Positions 44,221 to 56,028 of a stretch of DNA of 64,000 bases are shown here, piece after piece. Position numbers and translations under genes: made by a program. The notes beneath the pieces were generated by a model, which was given only the letters and a program-made list of their open reading frames with translations, was not told where the DNA came from and did no database searches. Positions within the stretch are counted from its first letter, which is position 1. Each line of letters begins with the position of its first letter. The stretch lies in contig JAWWNJ010000189.1 in the NCBI GenBank assembly GCA_037176885.1, positions 186,001 through 250,000 of the forward strand. Direction: 5' to 3'. This DNA comes from Favolaschia claudopus (taxonomy: Eukaryota > Basidiomycota > Agaricomycetes > Agaricales > Mycenaceae).

Positions 44221-46632
44221 TGGCATATCTCGATAAGAGACTTGCAGTATCCACTATCATAGATCTGGAAGACATCAATGCTTTCGTAAAGGATATTATC
44301 AAGCTGCGGCATCTACCTGAGATGCAACCTGTATGAGTTTTCTTGACTTGCTTTCACAAAATTCTGTCGGACTGAGATTATCGTAAGGATCCTTCTCAAC
44401 TTCGGCAGCAGCTACGATACTGCATGACACTTGCCCAGAATCATGGCAAACCTTTGCTCTTTAGCCGGCTGAGCCGCATTTCCGGTATTGTCTCGAATCA
44501 TATCCGTCCAGCTGCCTCGCATCAAGATAAACGGACTTTGCTAAGCTCTCTTCCTTTCTCTTATGCAGTGTGCCCCTTATGAGCTTGTTTTTCCAGGTCC
44601 ATAGGCTGAATCTTGCCTGCTCCCATCACCGAAGCCTTGCCGAAATGCTTGATGGCTACCCCATTGATTCGGAGGCGCCGCTAGGTACTCTCTTCAATCC
44701 TCGCATTATCGAGCGCACTCGGGACTTTCATTTTGGCCCCCGGACCATGAAAAATACCATTCTCACAGATACCCGTTCTCGATCCGATCCACGGGATTTC
44801 GTCTGCGATGCAGAGGCAGGTTTTTATCGTGTCCCAGTCACAGAGTCGGTGATTTTTTTCGCAAAAGATAAAGGTACATACAATTTTTTGTTCTACCTGC
44901 TTGCTTGATTCTACTGACCATCATCTGCAGATGGCAAAGTTGGCGCTGAACTTATCGTTCTCCGCGATGTATTCGGTGACAGTTCCCCCGAGCGCGACAA
45001 ACTTCTTGAATGGTACCAGCATACAATCGAGCATGCATGTGCTGAGCGGCGTGACGTGCGGGTAAGTTTGCACAGTCTTCGCAGCTTTACGAGTGCTGAT
45101 AAAGCCAGCCAAACCATCCTGGTCATATGGCACAGGTTGGCTACAATGCAGGTCCATATCATGCTCGGGTATTCGGTACAGCGAAAAGTTATACGAAAAA
45201 TCTCGACGAAGAGACTCGAACGGAACATGACTTAGATGCTATTGCAGCTATCACCATTCTTTGGGCGCTTGCGAAAGCTTTGGCCCCAACTGACATCACA
45301 GAAGCTATTGAGAAAACCCTGGCTGACAGCGGAATGCCCAGAATCGCGACTCGAGATGTGCCCCCAGGTAAATATGCTGCTTTTGCTACAACGGTCTCTG
45401 AAAATTTCTGTAGGAACTGGATATCGTATCATTCTCGATGGTCAAACCTACTTGTTTCCCTTTTTTGACCGATCCCCACCCGAGGGCTATCTTACGATCG
45501 ACTATTCAGCGTGAGTGGTACTGCCGCCTGTGGTCTTATGGTGTGGCTGAGAATTCTGCCTGCAGATCTCTCCATACCGACCCTGCATATGTTCCAGGTG
45601 CATGTGCTATTAGCCTCAATGTGGGCCGCAAAGTCGACGCTCCCGAGCATACTTCTTCCCCTGCTGTGTCTGCGCCCTCAATGCGTTCTCGCCTTCGGTC
45701 AGGTGCAGAGAAGGGTAAAGGCTCTAGTTCACCGTCTTTGGACCCCTCTGTCGACAACTCTGCCCTCTGGCCAGCGGAGGCCGAACCGACACCGGAAGTG
45801 TGACGTCACATGTCACGCTTTCCGTGAATGTGGGGGATTGGATCCCCCACACCCCCTCCTTTTCGCTGGCGCTGGCCTTTCCGCTGGCGCTGGCCCTTTC
45901 GCTAGCGCTGCCTTTTCCGCTGGCGCGGGGCCTTTTTTTGTCTGATTTTTTTTTTTTTCCCCTATATCTAACAATGAATTTAAGTAATTTGAAACCAACT
46001 ACTTATTATGAGTACATGAGTTAGTAACTTACTGTAAGATAATGAAAAATTGGAAGAGCATTTGCGGGCGCCGGCCCGGACGGCTGGGGTTTTCCACCCC
46101 AGACCCCGACCGCTGCGCGGGGCTTCCGCTCGCCGCGGGGCCCACTGCGTGGTGCTTCGCTCGCCGCTATGGCCCACTGCGTGGCGCAGCCGCTCGCCGC
46201 GGAGGCCCACTGCGTGGTGCCAGCGCTCGCCGCGAGGCCCGCTGCGCGGTGCTATCCTGTTGGAGGTGTTCGATAGACTAGGACATGTGGGGGGAGGAAG
46301 GCCGACTAAAGCCGACACGGAAAGCGTGATGATGGTCACGCATCACGTCACACTTTCCGGTGTCAGTTCGAATTCCCTGGCCAGCAGCAGGAGGTGGAAA
46401 CTTTGTTGATATGAGTCTTCGTGTCGTCGTGGAACAGGCTACAGGCACACTTTTCATTTTCGACCCTACCCACAAGCATGGTACAACTCGTCTATGTGGT
46501 GCACACAACTACACAGCATCCTTCACATTCTCGCAGCGAATCATGGAGGCATTTGAGAAGGCAAAGTTGGGGGCTCAGATCGAGGCTGGCAAGGGTGCTG
46601 GCGATGGAAACTTTGATTTTGCGAATGTCTAG
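44097..46632 (+). pseudogene. 2OG-Fe(II) oxygenase-like gene split by MITE
   Basis: A multi-exon gene. Exon 1 (44097-44330) has a basic N-terminus. Later exons carry VFGDSSPERDKLLEWYQH, then PNHPGHMAQVGYNAGPYHA (after an AG near 45108), DVPPGTGYRIILDGQTYL and IDYSASLHTDPAYVPGACAI, where HTD fits the iron-binding H-x-D. The distal part has GGGNFVDMSLRV and TLFIFDPTHKHGTTRL, where the His fits the second ligand. This is the pattern of 2-oxoglutarate/Fe(II) oxygenases; TET/JBP-type genes are known to ride on fungal transposons, but assignment to that group is inference. A 601-bp MITE (45776-46376) separates the two halves. Exon borders between 44388 and 44700 are unresolved. The stop is 47 bases from the convergent gene's stop. 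Confidence 0.6.
45776..46376. mobile_element. Mutator-type MITE inside oxygenase-like gene
   Basis: Perfect 9-bp duplication CTGGCCAGC (45767-45775, 46377-46385). The left end GGAGGCCGAACCGACACCGG and the right end complemented GGAATTCGAACTGACACCGG are inverted repeats, continuing GTGTGACGT. The core (46080-46260) holds a CGCTCGCCGCGGAGGCCCAC minisatellite similar to that of MITE family A. Removing it restores LWPAAGGGNFVDMSL in frame. Confidence 0.92.
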
Positions 46633-46678
46633 TAGTTTTACGACTGTAATAACTACTTTTTCCACAAACGAAGAATGA

Positions 46679-48058
46679 TCAAACTCTCGAGTTTAGTGAA
46701 GGATCAAATCCATCAAGTAACACATTCAAATTCCGAGCCTTTCTGCCGACCATATCTTGGGTCAATTTTGCTGCTGCCACCTCTCTCTGATCGCTAGAGT
46801 GTTTGGAGGGGATGATGCCTGTCTGTGCTGGACCACCTGGACCCCATACAAAGCAAATCGTGTCCCAGAACTCGTAAAGCTCAGCATTCGCTGTGTTGGC
46901 AGCTGAGCATATGAGTTAAGTATGACAGTCGGCATATAGATTCAGCGTCTCTCACCAGGTACTCGATCAGTTGGCCACACACGCTTGGATGCATTGACAG
47001 CGTCAGTGAACCACAATGTTTTCCTGGAAAAATAGGTTTCGCCCCAGCCGAGCTGTGCCAAGATTTCGTGAAACGAAACCTCGAGTCCACCTGAGAACTG
47101 GTGCTCGCGATGCTGGGCAGAAACACAGAATTTGGCCAGAATGCGTGAAGTAGCATCCCAGCTACGAATGAGAGGAATAAGGCTTTCGCGCCTCCGACCG
47201 GTCCGATCTGCCTGGCTAATCTCGGCATCTGTAATTCCAAGCACTACACATGCATCAGCAAATGTAGTTCCTGGTACCAAAAGATCGCTAAAACAAGCAG
47301 GGGGAACCTCTGAGATCGGGGACTGGGAGTAGTCGGATGGGGAAACCGACTGCTGGATATGTCGGTGAAATGTGACCAGACTAGGAACAGGGGAATTATG
47401 GCGAGAGCTTGGGGTAGAAGAGAGCTGGGAAGACAGTCGAGAGGGATAGGAATTTTGAGGGAGCCAGAGGGCAAGAATGAAGTGGTGCCGAAAAGAGGAG
47501 CTTCCTCCAGCAAACCGGACTGCCCAAGTCCTGATGTACTCCAGGGTTTTAGGGTGTGTCATATCCACAGCAAATATGAGCTCGCTGGCATTGCCACTTG
47601 GTATGTCGACAGGTGCAGCTGCAGGATTGATGGGAGGGAACATTTGAAAGCCATACGATGTTGCCTGCCAGCCGTTGCCAAAATAAGGAACACGAGTCGT
47701 AGCCACCTGCAGATGGACAGCAGAACTAAGAGCTGTCTGGATTATGGCAGGTATTCCATGCAGCAAAGTCGGCCCAGTTACAGCAATTCGCACTAGGGCA
47801 ACCAAAGCTGACACAGTAATTGCACTGATACCCTCTTTCTCGGTGATCAAAGTGCTGAGGGCATCGAGCGATTGCAGCATATAAGTCTCAGGGCAGCTTG
47901 AGGCTGCAGGGTCTGCTACGACTGCGATGGTGCAGGAAATTTTCTGCATGAGAGAGTCCATGACTAGGGCTGAATGTTAGCGAATAAAGGGCCTAAATGA
48001 AATCATCTATACCTGGTCCACCGAATTCGGTGTAGAGCTGATATGGATCTCCATCCAT
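46679..48058 (-). CDS. Unknown 425-aa protein of the four-gene cluster
   Basis: Exons (minus) 48058-48013, 47963-46956 and 46902-46679 give an intact 425-aa frame starting MDGDPYQLYTEFGGPVMDS. No catalytic motif or family is recognised. Visible features: an alanine/serine-rich N-terminal third, FAVDMTHPKTLEYIRTWAVR (about 145-165), a serine/proline linker (about 190-235), then a more conserved-looking C-terminal half with SWDATSRILAKFCVS, LGWGETYFSRKTLWF and ELYEFWDTICFVWGPGGP. No signal peptide or membrane segment. It is divergent from the integrase gene (109 bases apart) and convergent with the oxygenase-like gene, which suggests co-mobilisation. Possible roles, such as a DNA-binding accessory factor, are guesswork. 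Confidence 0.75.
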
Positions 48059-48167
48059 GCTGCTTCTTCGCTGAATCTGTGTGTCGGACGAAAAAAGAAG
48101 ATGTCACATCATATGATAGTGACTGTCACTCTTATCAAACCCATCGCAATCTTGATCTTGACCTCCT
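48059..48167. promoter_or_regulatory. Shared divergent promoter
   Basis: The 109 bases between the start codons of the 425-aa gene (minus) and the integrase gene (plus) must hold both promoters and 5' leaders. A TGACTGTCACTC word lies near 48119, but no TATA box is obvious. Confidence 0.5.
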
Positions 48168-50036
48168 ATGTCGCAGCCCCCAATCCCCCCTGCCCATGAG
48201 CTTTTGGAAGCTTTTCGTCTCCATTTCCACCAGTATCACCGTGCAGTTGATGAAGCTGTCTCTAATCCCACTGATGAGGTGGTGCTCTCGCGACTACACG
48301 ATGATCTGCAGGAATATACAGCACTGGTTGCAGAGGTCAGTCGCTGCTGCTTTCACATGCTTACAGACAGCTACTGAGCATATCTGAGGACAGCATTCCC
48401 ATATATTCCCCCTCGAAGAGCTTTCTGTTTTACAGCAAAATCTTGCTCTCATGCTCAATGATGTTCGCGTCCAACACCAGCAGGCTTTGGATGCATCCCA
48501 CCACGGACGACCCACTGTCATCGAAAGAGTTCACAGTGGACAACGGGGACGGCCTCGCATTGAAATTGATCCCCAGTTTCTGCAGTTTGCTCATGAGCAC
48601 CGGTCCACAACTGGGATCAGCCGATTCCTCGGTGTTTCACGCAGCACTGTGCGCTCTGCTCTTCTGCAGCATGGGTTGGTAGCACCACAGCCTGCTCCTT
48701 TCGCTGATGAAGCCCCTGCGAGTGAACCTGACGACATTCTGGATCCTCTCTTCCCCATCCCACAAAATCTCCCCGATGATGCTACCTTTCAGCCAGTATC
48801 TAATTCGGCAGGAGAAATCTCCACAATTGCCGACTGGGAACTCGACAGTCTACTATTACGACTTCGAACTCATTTTCGACGTGCTGGAATCACTATGCTT
48901 GACGGTATGTTGCACCGACTGGGCCACCGGGTACCGCAGACTCGAATCCGCGAATCACTGTCCCGAATCGACCCTGTCCACCGTGTCTTTCAGCGGATCC
49001 GAATTCGTAGGCGCGAATACCGGGTTGCTGGTCCGAACTCATTATGGCATCATGACGGCCAGCATGGTGATATCGTTTTTTATTGGACTTTGTTTTTTCT
49101 GTGCTGATAGAAAATACCAGGTCTGATTCGATGGGGAATCGTGATCCACGGTTTTATTGATGGCTATTCCCGCCTTATTACTGGGCTGCGGGCCAGCAAC
49201 AACAACCGTGGTAGCACTGTTCTAATGCTATTTTTGGATGCTGCTGCCCTATATGGTGCTCCGTCGCGTATGCGGGGAGATCATGGTGTTGAAAATATAG
49301 AAGTTGCAGCATGGATGGAAGAGAATCTCGGAATACGCCGTGGATCATATATCTGGGGACGGTATGAATCTGCCAAAAATTGCAGCCGGATTTAGTGCTT
49401 ATATTTGCCTGGAAAAACAGGAGCATACATAATGTGCGCATCGAGCGTCTCTGGGTCGATGTTACGGCTCAAGTTGGCGCTGTCTGGAGCGATCATTTCA
49501 CCCTGCTCGAGCTCCACCATGGTCTTGACATCAACAATGCCAATCACATCTGGCTTCTTCACCATCTTTTCATCCCCACTATCAATGACCAGCTTACATT
49601 TTTTATGGGAGCCTGGAATGAACACCGCATTCAGATTCGGAATGGCCCCAACCGTAGCCCCGCGGATATGTTCGGGTTCGATATGCTTGTCCATGGTGCC
49701 CGTGGTCATGCGGTGAGTGAAAATCTCAACGAGGAAGAACTCGAAGTCTACGGTGTGGATTGGGAGGGCCTGCATGACGAAACTTTGCTTGATTCGCAGC
49801 GCCAGAATAATACCGCAGAAAATGGCTGGACATCCTGGATTGGACGCACTGGACCTCCAGAACACCTTAACGAGGTGCCTGTTGAAGCTCCCGAGGGTCC
49901 GTTCAGTGCAATAGAGCTCAGTTTACTGGAGAATGCAGTTGCTCCATGGCGTGGTTTAGCTGCTGATAGCGACATTGTTGATTTATGGAACCATGGATTA
50001 GCTAGCTGCCGTACCATCAATGGAAACATTTTTTAA
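48168..50036 (+). CDS. rve-type integrase/transposase, four exons
   Basis: Exons 48168-48335, 48436-49066, 49121-49361 and 49421-50036 give an intact 551-aa protein. A helix-turn-helix-like segment (GRPRIEIDPQFLQF, TTGISRFLGVSRSTVRSALL, about 92-132) precedes a retroviral-integrase-like core: D263 (WHHDGQHG), HGFIDGYSRL (276-285), YGAPSRMRGDHGVEN with D320, and NVRIERLW with E355. D320 and E355 are 34 residues apart, so a DD34E arrangement. An acidic C-terminal tail follows. The fold catalyses strand transfer of DNA ends. Lack of gag, RT or LTRs nearby argues for a DNA transposon rather than a retroelement. All catalytic residues are intact, so it may be active. It converges with the HECT-like gene. 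Confidence 0.85.
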
Positions 50037-50531
50037 CTACTCTCCCACCATATATGTACCACAGCGGAGAAAAAATCAAGTATTTACTTTTCTTGGTAAA
50101 ATGCTTTGCAATAAGGAGCAAAACCCCACTGTGGCGAAGGAAATGTGCATACAGCGAGCACTCACACAGTGGGGTTTGAACCTGTGTTAAAAGGAAATTA
50201 CCAAACCAGCAGCACATACCAGCCGACGTTGAACACAGAAGGGGGCATACTACCACTAGACTATTGAAGACTTGTTTTAGGTTCTGCAGGAAAGGTCCAC
50301 CTCAAGCAACTCAACAATAGATTACCCAAATAAAATTCAATTAAATTGAAGACAATAATTCAGGATTTGCTGAGGCAGCAGTATAGGGTGAAAATAAAGA
50401 AGAAGGATTAGCCAAATTAGAAAAGACACTTGTAATAGGCAAGTATGAAGAGAATCAATAGTAGGTAGGATAGTATGTCGAGAAAGAGAGAACACAAACA
50501 AAAACCATTGTGAGTCAAGCTCGGTATTGTA
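50037..50531. other. Gap between convergent genes
   Basis: AT-rich, with shared 3' UTR sequence. GCAAAACCCCACTGTG near 50119 and CACACAGTGGGGTTTG near 50162 form an inverted repeat that could fold as a hairpin between the two stop codons. No gene. Confidence 0.45.
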
Positions 50532-53500
50532 CTAGCTAAAAGTGTGGGCAGCAATGCCATTGAGTGACTGGCATAGAAGCCAATGATGAATGAAAAGACG
50601 ACGAGTAGGGGCCTCAGTGGTGGGGTAAGTAGCTCGGGCAGCCTTCAGAAGAAAGGAAGCAGGAATACGAGCCTCGAGAAAACAAGTGCGAAACGAGACT
50701 GTGCCACTAGCAAGAAGAGCTGGGCGAAGGGAGGCAGGTTTGCCCCCGAGGTACAAAGCATCATTGTCGTCAACGAGAACAACCTATAAGTAGGTCAGTA
50801 TTTAAATAAACCAGCGATATAGTACCTGCCTTGATACTACCCGAGTCTCTCGCCAGGAAAGGCGACCCCGAGATTGCCCACGACCACATCTGCGACCGAA
50901 ACTTGGAGTCGGTGATATGGTTAAGATCGACGACACTGGGGAAGAGCCCCTGACTTCTAGCCTCCTCAAACAGTGTGGGGCATGGAATGCCTGAGCCTGT
51001 GAAATAGTCGTAGAGCATGTCGGCGAGTGACTCCCCTCCCATGGCCTCAGCAATGGGCTGGGCAAGGTCATCCCCTGCTGTAATCGAAAGGCGAGCAGTC
51101 AGAGCCAGAGGGCCAACGACAGAGGCCATGACATTGCTGAGAAACCTGTCTGAGCCACCGACAAAGCCACGAAGATACTAGACATTTAAATGAGCTGTGA
51201 ATCGGCTGCATGTAAAAGAGGACTAACTCGAGTGACAGTGAAGCCATTTCGGCAGGGCAGGCGAAAGTTTCGAGCAGTGGCCTGAACATCAGGGTGCGAG
51301 GGTGGCTCCGAACCGACAACACTGCGATAGACAAGCTCAAGACCGATCGCATCGTGGGATGGCTGGTCTCGGCCCACAAGCGATGATAGCTATTGCATAA
51401 ATCATAAGTGAAAATACTTGAAGCGATACACCAGCTCGTACCTCGAGACCCAGGTAAGCTGCAAGATGAGAACGAACAGTGGGGGTGCTGATGTCCCCAG
51501 TCGGCCCAGCTTCGACCCAGCTGTCGCCAACAGCTCTGACGAGTGGGTGCCAGACACTAAGAAAGTCGCGAGTGAGGGAATTAAAGTCGCAGTCATTGAG
51601 AAGGAACTGCAGAAGGCCGACACTGATAGGGTATGGGGCAAGACCTTTGATCATGAGGAGCGACCACATAGCTGCACCAATACCGATCATCCTCTGGCGA
51701 GGACCAGAGGAAAAGGTACCGAATCCTGCTGATCGTATAGAGAGAAGAGAAAGGCTGCTATCAGCACGAGTGGTGAGCCACTGGTCGCTGGTCTCGAGAG
51801 TTTTCTGGAAGGCTGCATAGAGAACTTCTCGCATGATGCCCTCTCCCGATGACACAACCCTCCCATTGTCGGGGTCGGTACTAAAGCCCAATCAGCATGA
51901 TAGAAAGCGATAGCAGGGAGATGAGTATACTCACATAAGGACAGACTGATCGACTAGAAGGACCGAGGTAAAGTCACCTTCATCGACACAGTGGCCAACT
52001 TTGGCAAGAAACTGCTCAGCGACATCGTCAACTGAATGGCCCCGATAAGTAGCCGAAAGAGGGGGGGTTCCACTCGTTGCAGCCTCGTAAATGTGGCTAG
52101 AGAACATAGTCGTAAACTGCACTTCACTGCTTGGTCGGTTCCATTCATTTGACCAAAGAGCCTGAGGAAAAGGAACGACAGGGGGGACAGTGGGAGAAGG
52201 GAGAGGGGCATGAGTGCGACCTAGAGCTCCAGTTGTGATACTACGAAGGACCTAAGCAGGATTCAGATACGAAACTCTAATGTGAAAAGGTGCTCATGGC
52301 AAAACTCACTCGGGTTGGCTGGGCAGGAGCAGGACTCTCTCGCAGATTTTCGAACTCATCATCTCCATCGTCATCGACCTCAAGCCCCAAGTCGTCATCA
52401 TCATCGCTCTCACCACAGGAAGAGTCACCATCAGCATGAGGGTATGGCTCATGCACTCGATCCCGAGGGAACATTGTGTAGATTCGCTGGGAGAGGCAGT
52501 GGTGCCGACGAATTGTCTGGTGGTCACCAGGGAGCGAGAATGAGGCTGTGACAGTAGGCTGTCGCATAACTAAAGAAAGGGTAAGCTGCTGATGCCTCCA
52601 TCGTAGTGGTGAAGGCTTACCGAAGTGAAGGAGCAGACAGTTCTGACCTTCGAATGTTGTGATACATAGACTGGGAACAGCAAACTGAGTGCGATTTGCT
52701 GCCACTTCGCCAAGTGTTTCAGTCCCTCGGACAGGTGCTCGACGAAGACGAATTTGATTATCGCTAGGACGAGGGACTCCCCTATTGACGACATAGAGAG
52801 GAGCAAGAGCCTGGTTCTCGTGGGCCTGGAGGAGAGTGCTCGAAGGCGAGGTGAGTTCAAACTGTCGGGATCGAAGCTCGTGAACAATGTTCTGAATATG
52901 AGCAGTGAGCGACAGTGTTGTCTCGGAAGTTTGCACGACTACGAGGCCAACAGAGTTCATCACTGCGATGAATGTGTCGGAGAGGAACCTCATGAAGTAA
53001 AGGTCGCCTTCAGAGCCATTTTCCTAGAATAGAGTAGTCAGACACCAGCTTGCAGCTACAATAGAATAAACCCTTAAACAGACTTACTTGGGGGGGATAG
53101 ATGAGATTGAGAGTCCGAATAGTTGTCGAGTTCCCTGAGGTTGTAAGGCATGAAGCAATGTCGGGAACACGAGGAAGACTCGGAGGGGCAGTAGCAGTGC
53201 CTCGGGGGCGACGACGAGGAAGAGCAGGCTGCCGAGGAAGTGAAGATGCTGCATGGCTGAGTCGGGCCTGATTCACGACTGAAGTCAAAGAGGCCGATGA
53301 CGACGAGGCAAGCTGAGGCAGAGGGGGAAGCTGCACAGGAAGCGAAGATGGAGCTGTGCGAAGACTGTGATAGGGTTGGATCACAGGGACCGATGGAATT
53401 GGGGCAGGGGCAGCAGGAGCTGAAACAGTGGGCTGACTTTGCAAAACTGAGGGGTGAGTCGATGCTGGGGGAAGAAGTGGAGCAGATGGTGCAGGCTGGG

Positions 53501-53600
53501 AGGGTTGAGACGACTGTCCTGCTGCCATGGCTGTAAGCAGAGGCTGGGCATTGCCTGCGAGCAGCTGTAGCAGCATGTTGGCGACATTTTGGTTGTCCAT
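50532..53600 (-). CDS. HECT-type E3 ubiquitin ligase-like protein
   Basis: Exons (minus) 53600-53088, 53023-52621, 52569-52310, 52251-51935, 51880-51442, 51389-51228, 51177-50830 and 50783-50532 give 897 aa. The last intron fits only as GC-AG. The N-terminus (1-120) is rich in Pro, Ser, Ala and Gln. An acidic patch (CGESDDDDDLGLEVDDDGDD) follows near 280-300. The C-terminal half fits a HECT fold: GEGIMREVLYAAF, RMIGIGAAMWSLL, the C-lobe motif KFRSQMWSWAISGSPFL, then FRTCFLEARIP with the candidate catalytic C848. HECT ligases form a ubiquitin thioester on this cysteine. The family is diverged, so function is inferred. Association with the integrase suggests it could protect or regulate the element's proteins or host factors. 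Confidence 0.7.
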
Positions 53601-54235
53601 TTCTGCTGGGTCGTTACAGATGTAAAGTCGTTAGGATAGAAAGAAAACACACAGATATTAAAGCGAGATAAAGAAAGAGCTAAACGATTCGCACATCAAT
53701 ACACTTGCGAGTCAATGAAGCACAGAACTCACTGAGGTATATTTTTGTGTGTCTGTGAGTCAGCAGTCGAAAAGAGTGGGCAAGAGACAGACACTGGTAT
53801 TAAATTTGAGTCGCCAGTATATATGTCGGATGAGATACAGGCTTATGTTGCACAGTGTGAAGCGACATTCTGTTTGCCGAGCCAAAAGACACCCTTTTTT
53901 GGCCTTGTGAATAAGCGAGTCGAGTAGCCGAGAATAAGCACCCAAGAGCCGAGACAAACAACCAAAAGGTGTGGTATTAAGCGACAAAACTTCGTCTGAG
54001 TTACCTACAATCTTCCAGGGCTTGTCAACTTGAAGTGAGACAGAGTGCTGAACTTCAGATACGACAGCCGACTTCGATGTTGTTGTGGTGATGCAAAACC
54101 TCGCTGATGTCACAGAATGTTCTGTCACATCTATCAACTTCGTCTCACTGAGTTCATTTCAAAGCTCGAATATTTAATGAAAAATGAGGTCATACTGCGG
54201 CCTCGAGGTCCTTTTGGGTTGAAACTAGAATATTT
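53601..54235. other. Right flank of the four-gene cluster
   Basis: Promoter side of the HECT-like gene, then repeat debris. 54150-54240 (CAAAGCTCGAATATTTAATG) matches the MITE core at 43345. CGAGTCGAGTAGCCGAG near 53920 is a short repeat. No terminal repeat of a larger element could be recognised. Confidence 0.35.
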
Positions 54236-54890
54236 ACTGAAAAATGAATTTATACTTGAACCGCAAGTGCGCTACTCCTCGGAACCCGTGACCCGAAGTC
54301 ACGATCAAACGTGTTTGCCGAAGCGGAGGGAACGGAGTTTGAAAAGTCAGTTACTGAACCTCAGAACCGCCTCAGTAATCGCCCTCATATTCACCTTCAA
54401 AACTCTTCTGCTCCTGATGAATCTGGTTGGAGTGACTCAGCGGCCCTGTTTTTTCTGGATTATTGATTTTGACAGCTGAAGCTTATACTCACTGGATAGT
54501 GGTAAGTATATCGAAGACACTGGCAGTAGCACAAAGTCTGGTGATTTTTTTTGAAGTTGCTCAAAGCATTCCCTGAGCCCCGGTACTGGTGACAAAGTGC
54601 TTGTAACTTGAGGAGACTTGTTACAAAACTTGATGCTTACTGAATTCTTTCTTCAAGTTAGTGAGCAAGCAACCATTGAGTATACAGTGCCAAGCATCAC
54701 ATCACGGTTCCTTTTTTTGGCGGGGAACGGCATCAAAAGTTGAACTCGAAACTACATTATGCCGTCATCACCATTCAACTTAAAAACAGTGTAAAATGTC
54801 TCTACAGTGCCAAGCATCACTTCTCCAACACTGCTTTTTCAGCCGAACATAAATTTTTGTGATTTATTTCTGATTTTCTAAGGAAGGAAA
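54236..54890 (+). repeat. 655-bp direct repeat, left copy
   Basis: Near-perfect match to 55374-56028 (offset 1138), from ACTGAAAAATGAATTT to AAGGAAGGAAA. No coding function; both copies include ACAGTGCCAAGCATCAC twice. The left copy is followed by AGATTTGTAAGCATCTGC, which recurs at 56493, so the units were once arranged in tandem. Confidence 0.9.
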
Positions 54891-54926
54891 AGATTTGTAA
54901 GCATCTGCATTCCGGAGCCCTATACC

Positions 54927-55341
54927 CAAGAGGTGGGCGGGTCAAAATCCGCGGATATCAACCTCCCAAATCCGAGACCACCCCCACCCCCCCCCCTGGA
55001 AGTCGGACCGAAGGAAGTCGGACCGAACACCGCAGCCAAATTTTCAAGTGACGTCAAAGCCAGGTCAGATCAAATCATTGTTTGGGAACCAAACACCGTC
55101 CCTCGAAAAGTGCTTTATACAATGCATACCCTACAGAATATTACAAAGACTGACCCAGTCGACTGGCATAGCATAAAAATGGGGAGTTTTGGTTTTAAGT
55201 TCTGCCTCAGCATTTGAACTGGAGTCGAGAAATGCAATCCGACCGAAAGTTCAGTTGAAACTCAAAATAGGTCGGACCGAGGTCCGCGCCTTCGGCCGAG
55301 GGGAGGTTGATATCCGGGATTTTTCGGCCGCCCACCTCTTG
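54927..55341. mobile_element. hAT MITE, 415 bp
   Basis: Ends CAAGAGGTGGGCGG and its complement, each followed by GGATATCAACCTCCC. Perfect 8-bp duplication CCTATACC (54919-54926, 55342-55349). The uninterrupted site (GAGCCCTATACCGATG) is seen at 56519-56533. Non-coding. Confidence 0.92.
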
Positions 55342-55373
55342 CCTATACCGATGAATGGGGAAGCAAGCTTCCC

Positions 55374-56028
55374 CACTGAAAAATGAATTTATACTTGAAC
55401 CGCAAGTGCGCTACTCCTCGGAACCCGTGACCCGAAGTCACGATCAAACGTGTTTGCCGAAGCGGAGGGAACGGAGTTTGAAAAGTCAGTTACTGAACCT
55501 CAGAACCGCCTCAGTAATCGCCCTCATATTCACCTTCAAAACTCTTCTGCTCCTGATGAATCTGGTTGGAGTGACTCAGCGGCCCTGTTTTTTCTGGATT
55601 ATTGATTTTGACAGCTGAAGCTTATACTCACTGGATAGTGGTAAGTATATCGAAGACACTGGCAGTAGCACAAAGTCTGGTGATTTTTTTTGAAGTTGCT
55701 CAAAGCATTCCCTGAGCCCCGGTACTGGTGACAAAGTGCTTGTAACTTGAGGAGACTTGTTACAAAACTTGATGCTTACTGAATTCTTTCTTCAAGTTAG
55801 TGAGCAAGCAACCATTGAGTATACAGTGCCAAGCATCACATCACGGTTCCTTTTTTTGGCGGGGAACGGCATCAAAAGTTGAACTCGAAACTACATTATG
55901 CCGTCATCACCATTCAACTTAAAAACAGTGTAAAATGTCTCTACAGTGCCAAGCATCACTTCTCCAACACTGCTTTTTCAGCCGAACATAAATTTTTGTG
56001 ATTTATTTCTGATTTTCTAAGGAAGGAA
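55374..56028 (+). repeat. 655-bp direct repeat, right copy
   Basis: Right copy of the repeat at 54236-54890. It starts directly after GCAAGCTTCCCC, a palindromic word that recurs at 56543-56570. Confidence 0.9.

Noticed and set aside
46881..47240. Separate minus-strand ORF of 119 aa
   Set aside because: It overlaps the coding exon of the 425-aa gene in another frame; the spliced model explains the region.
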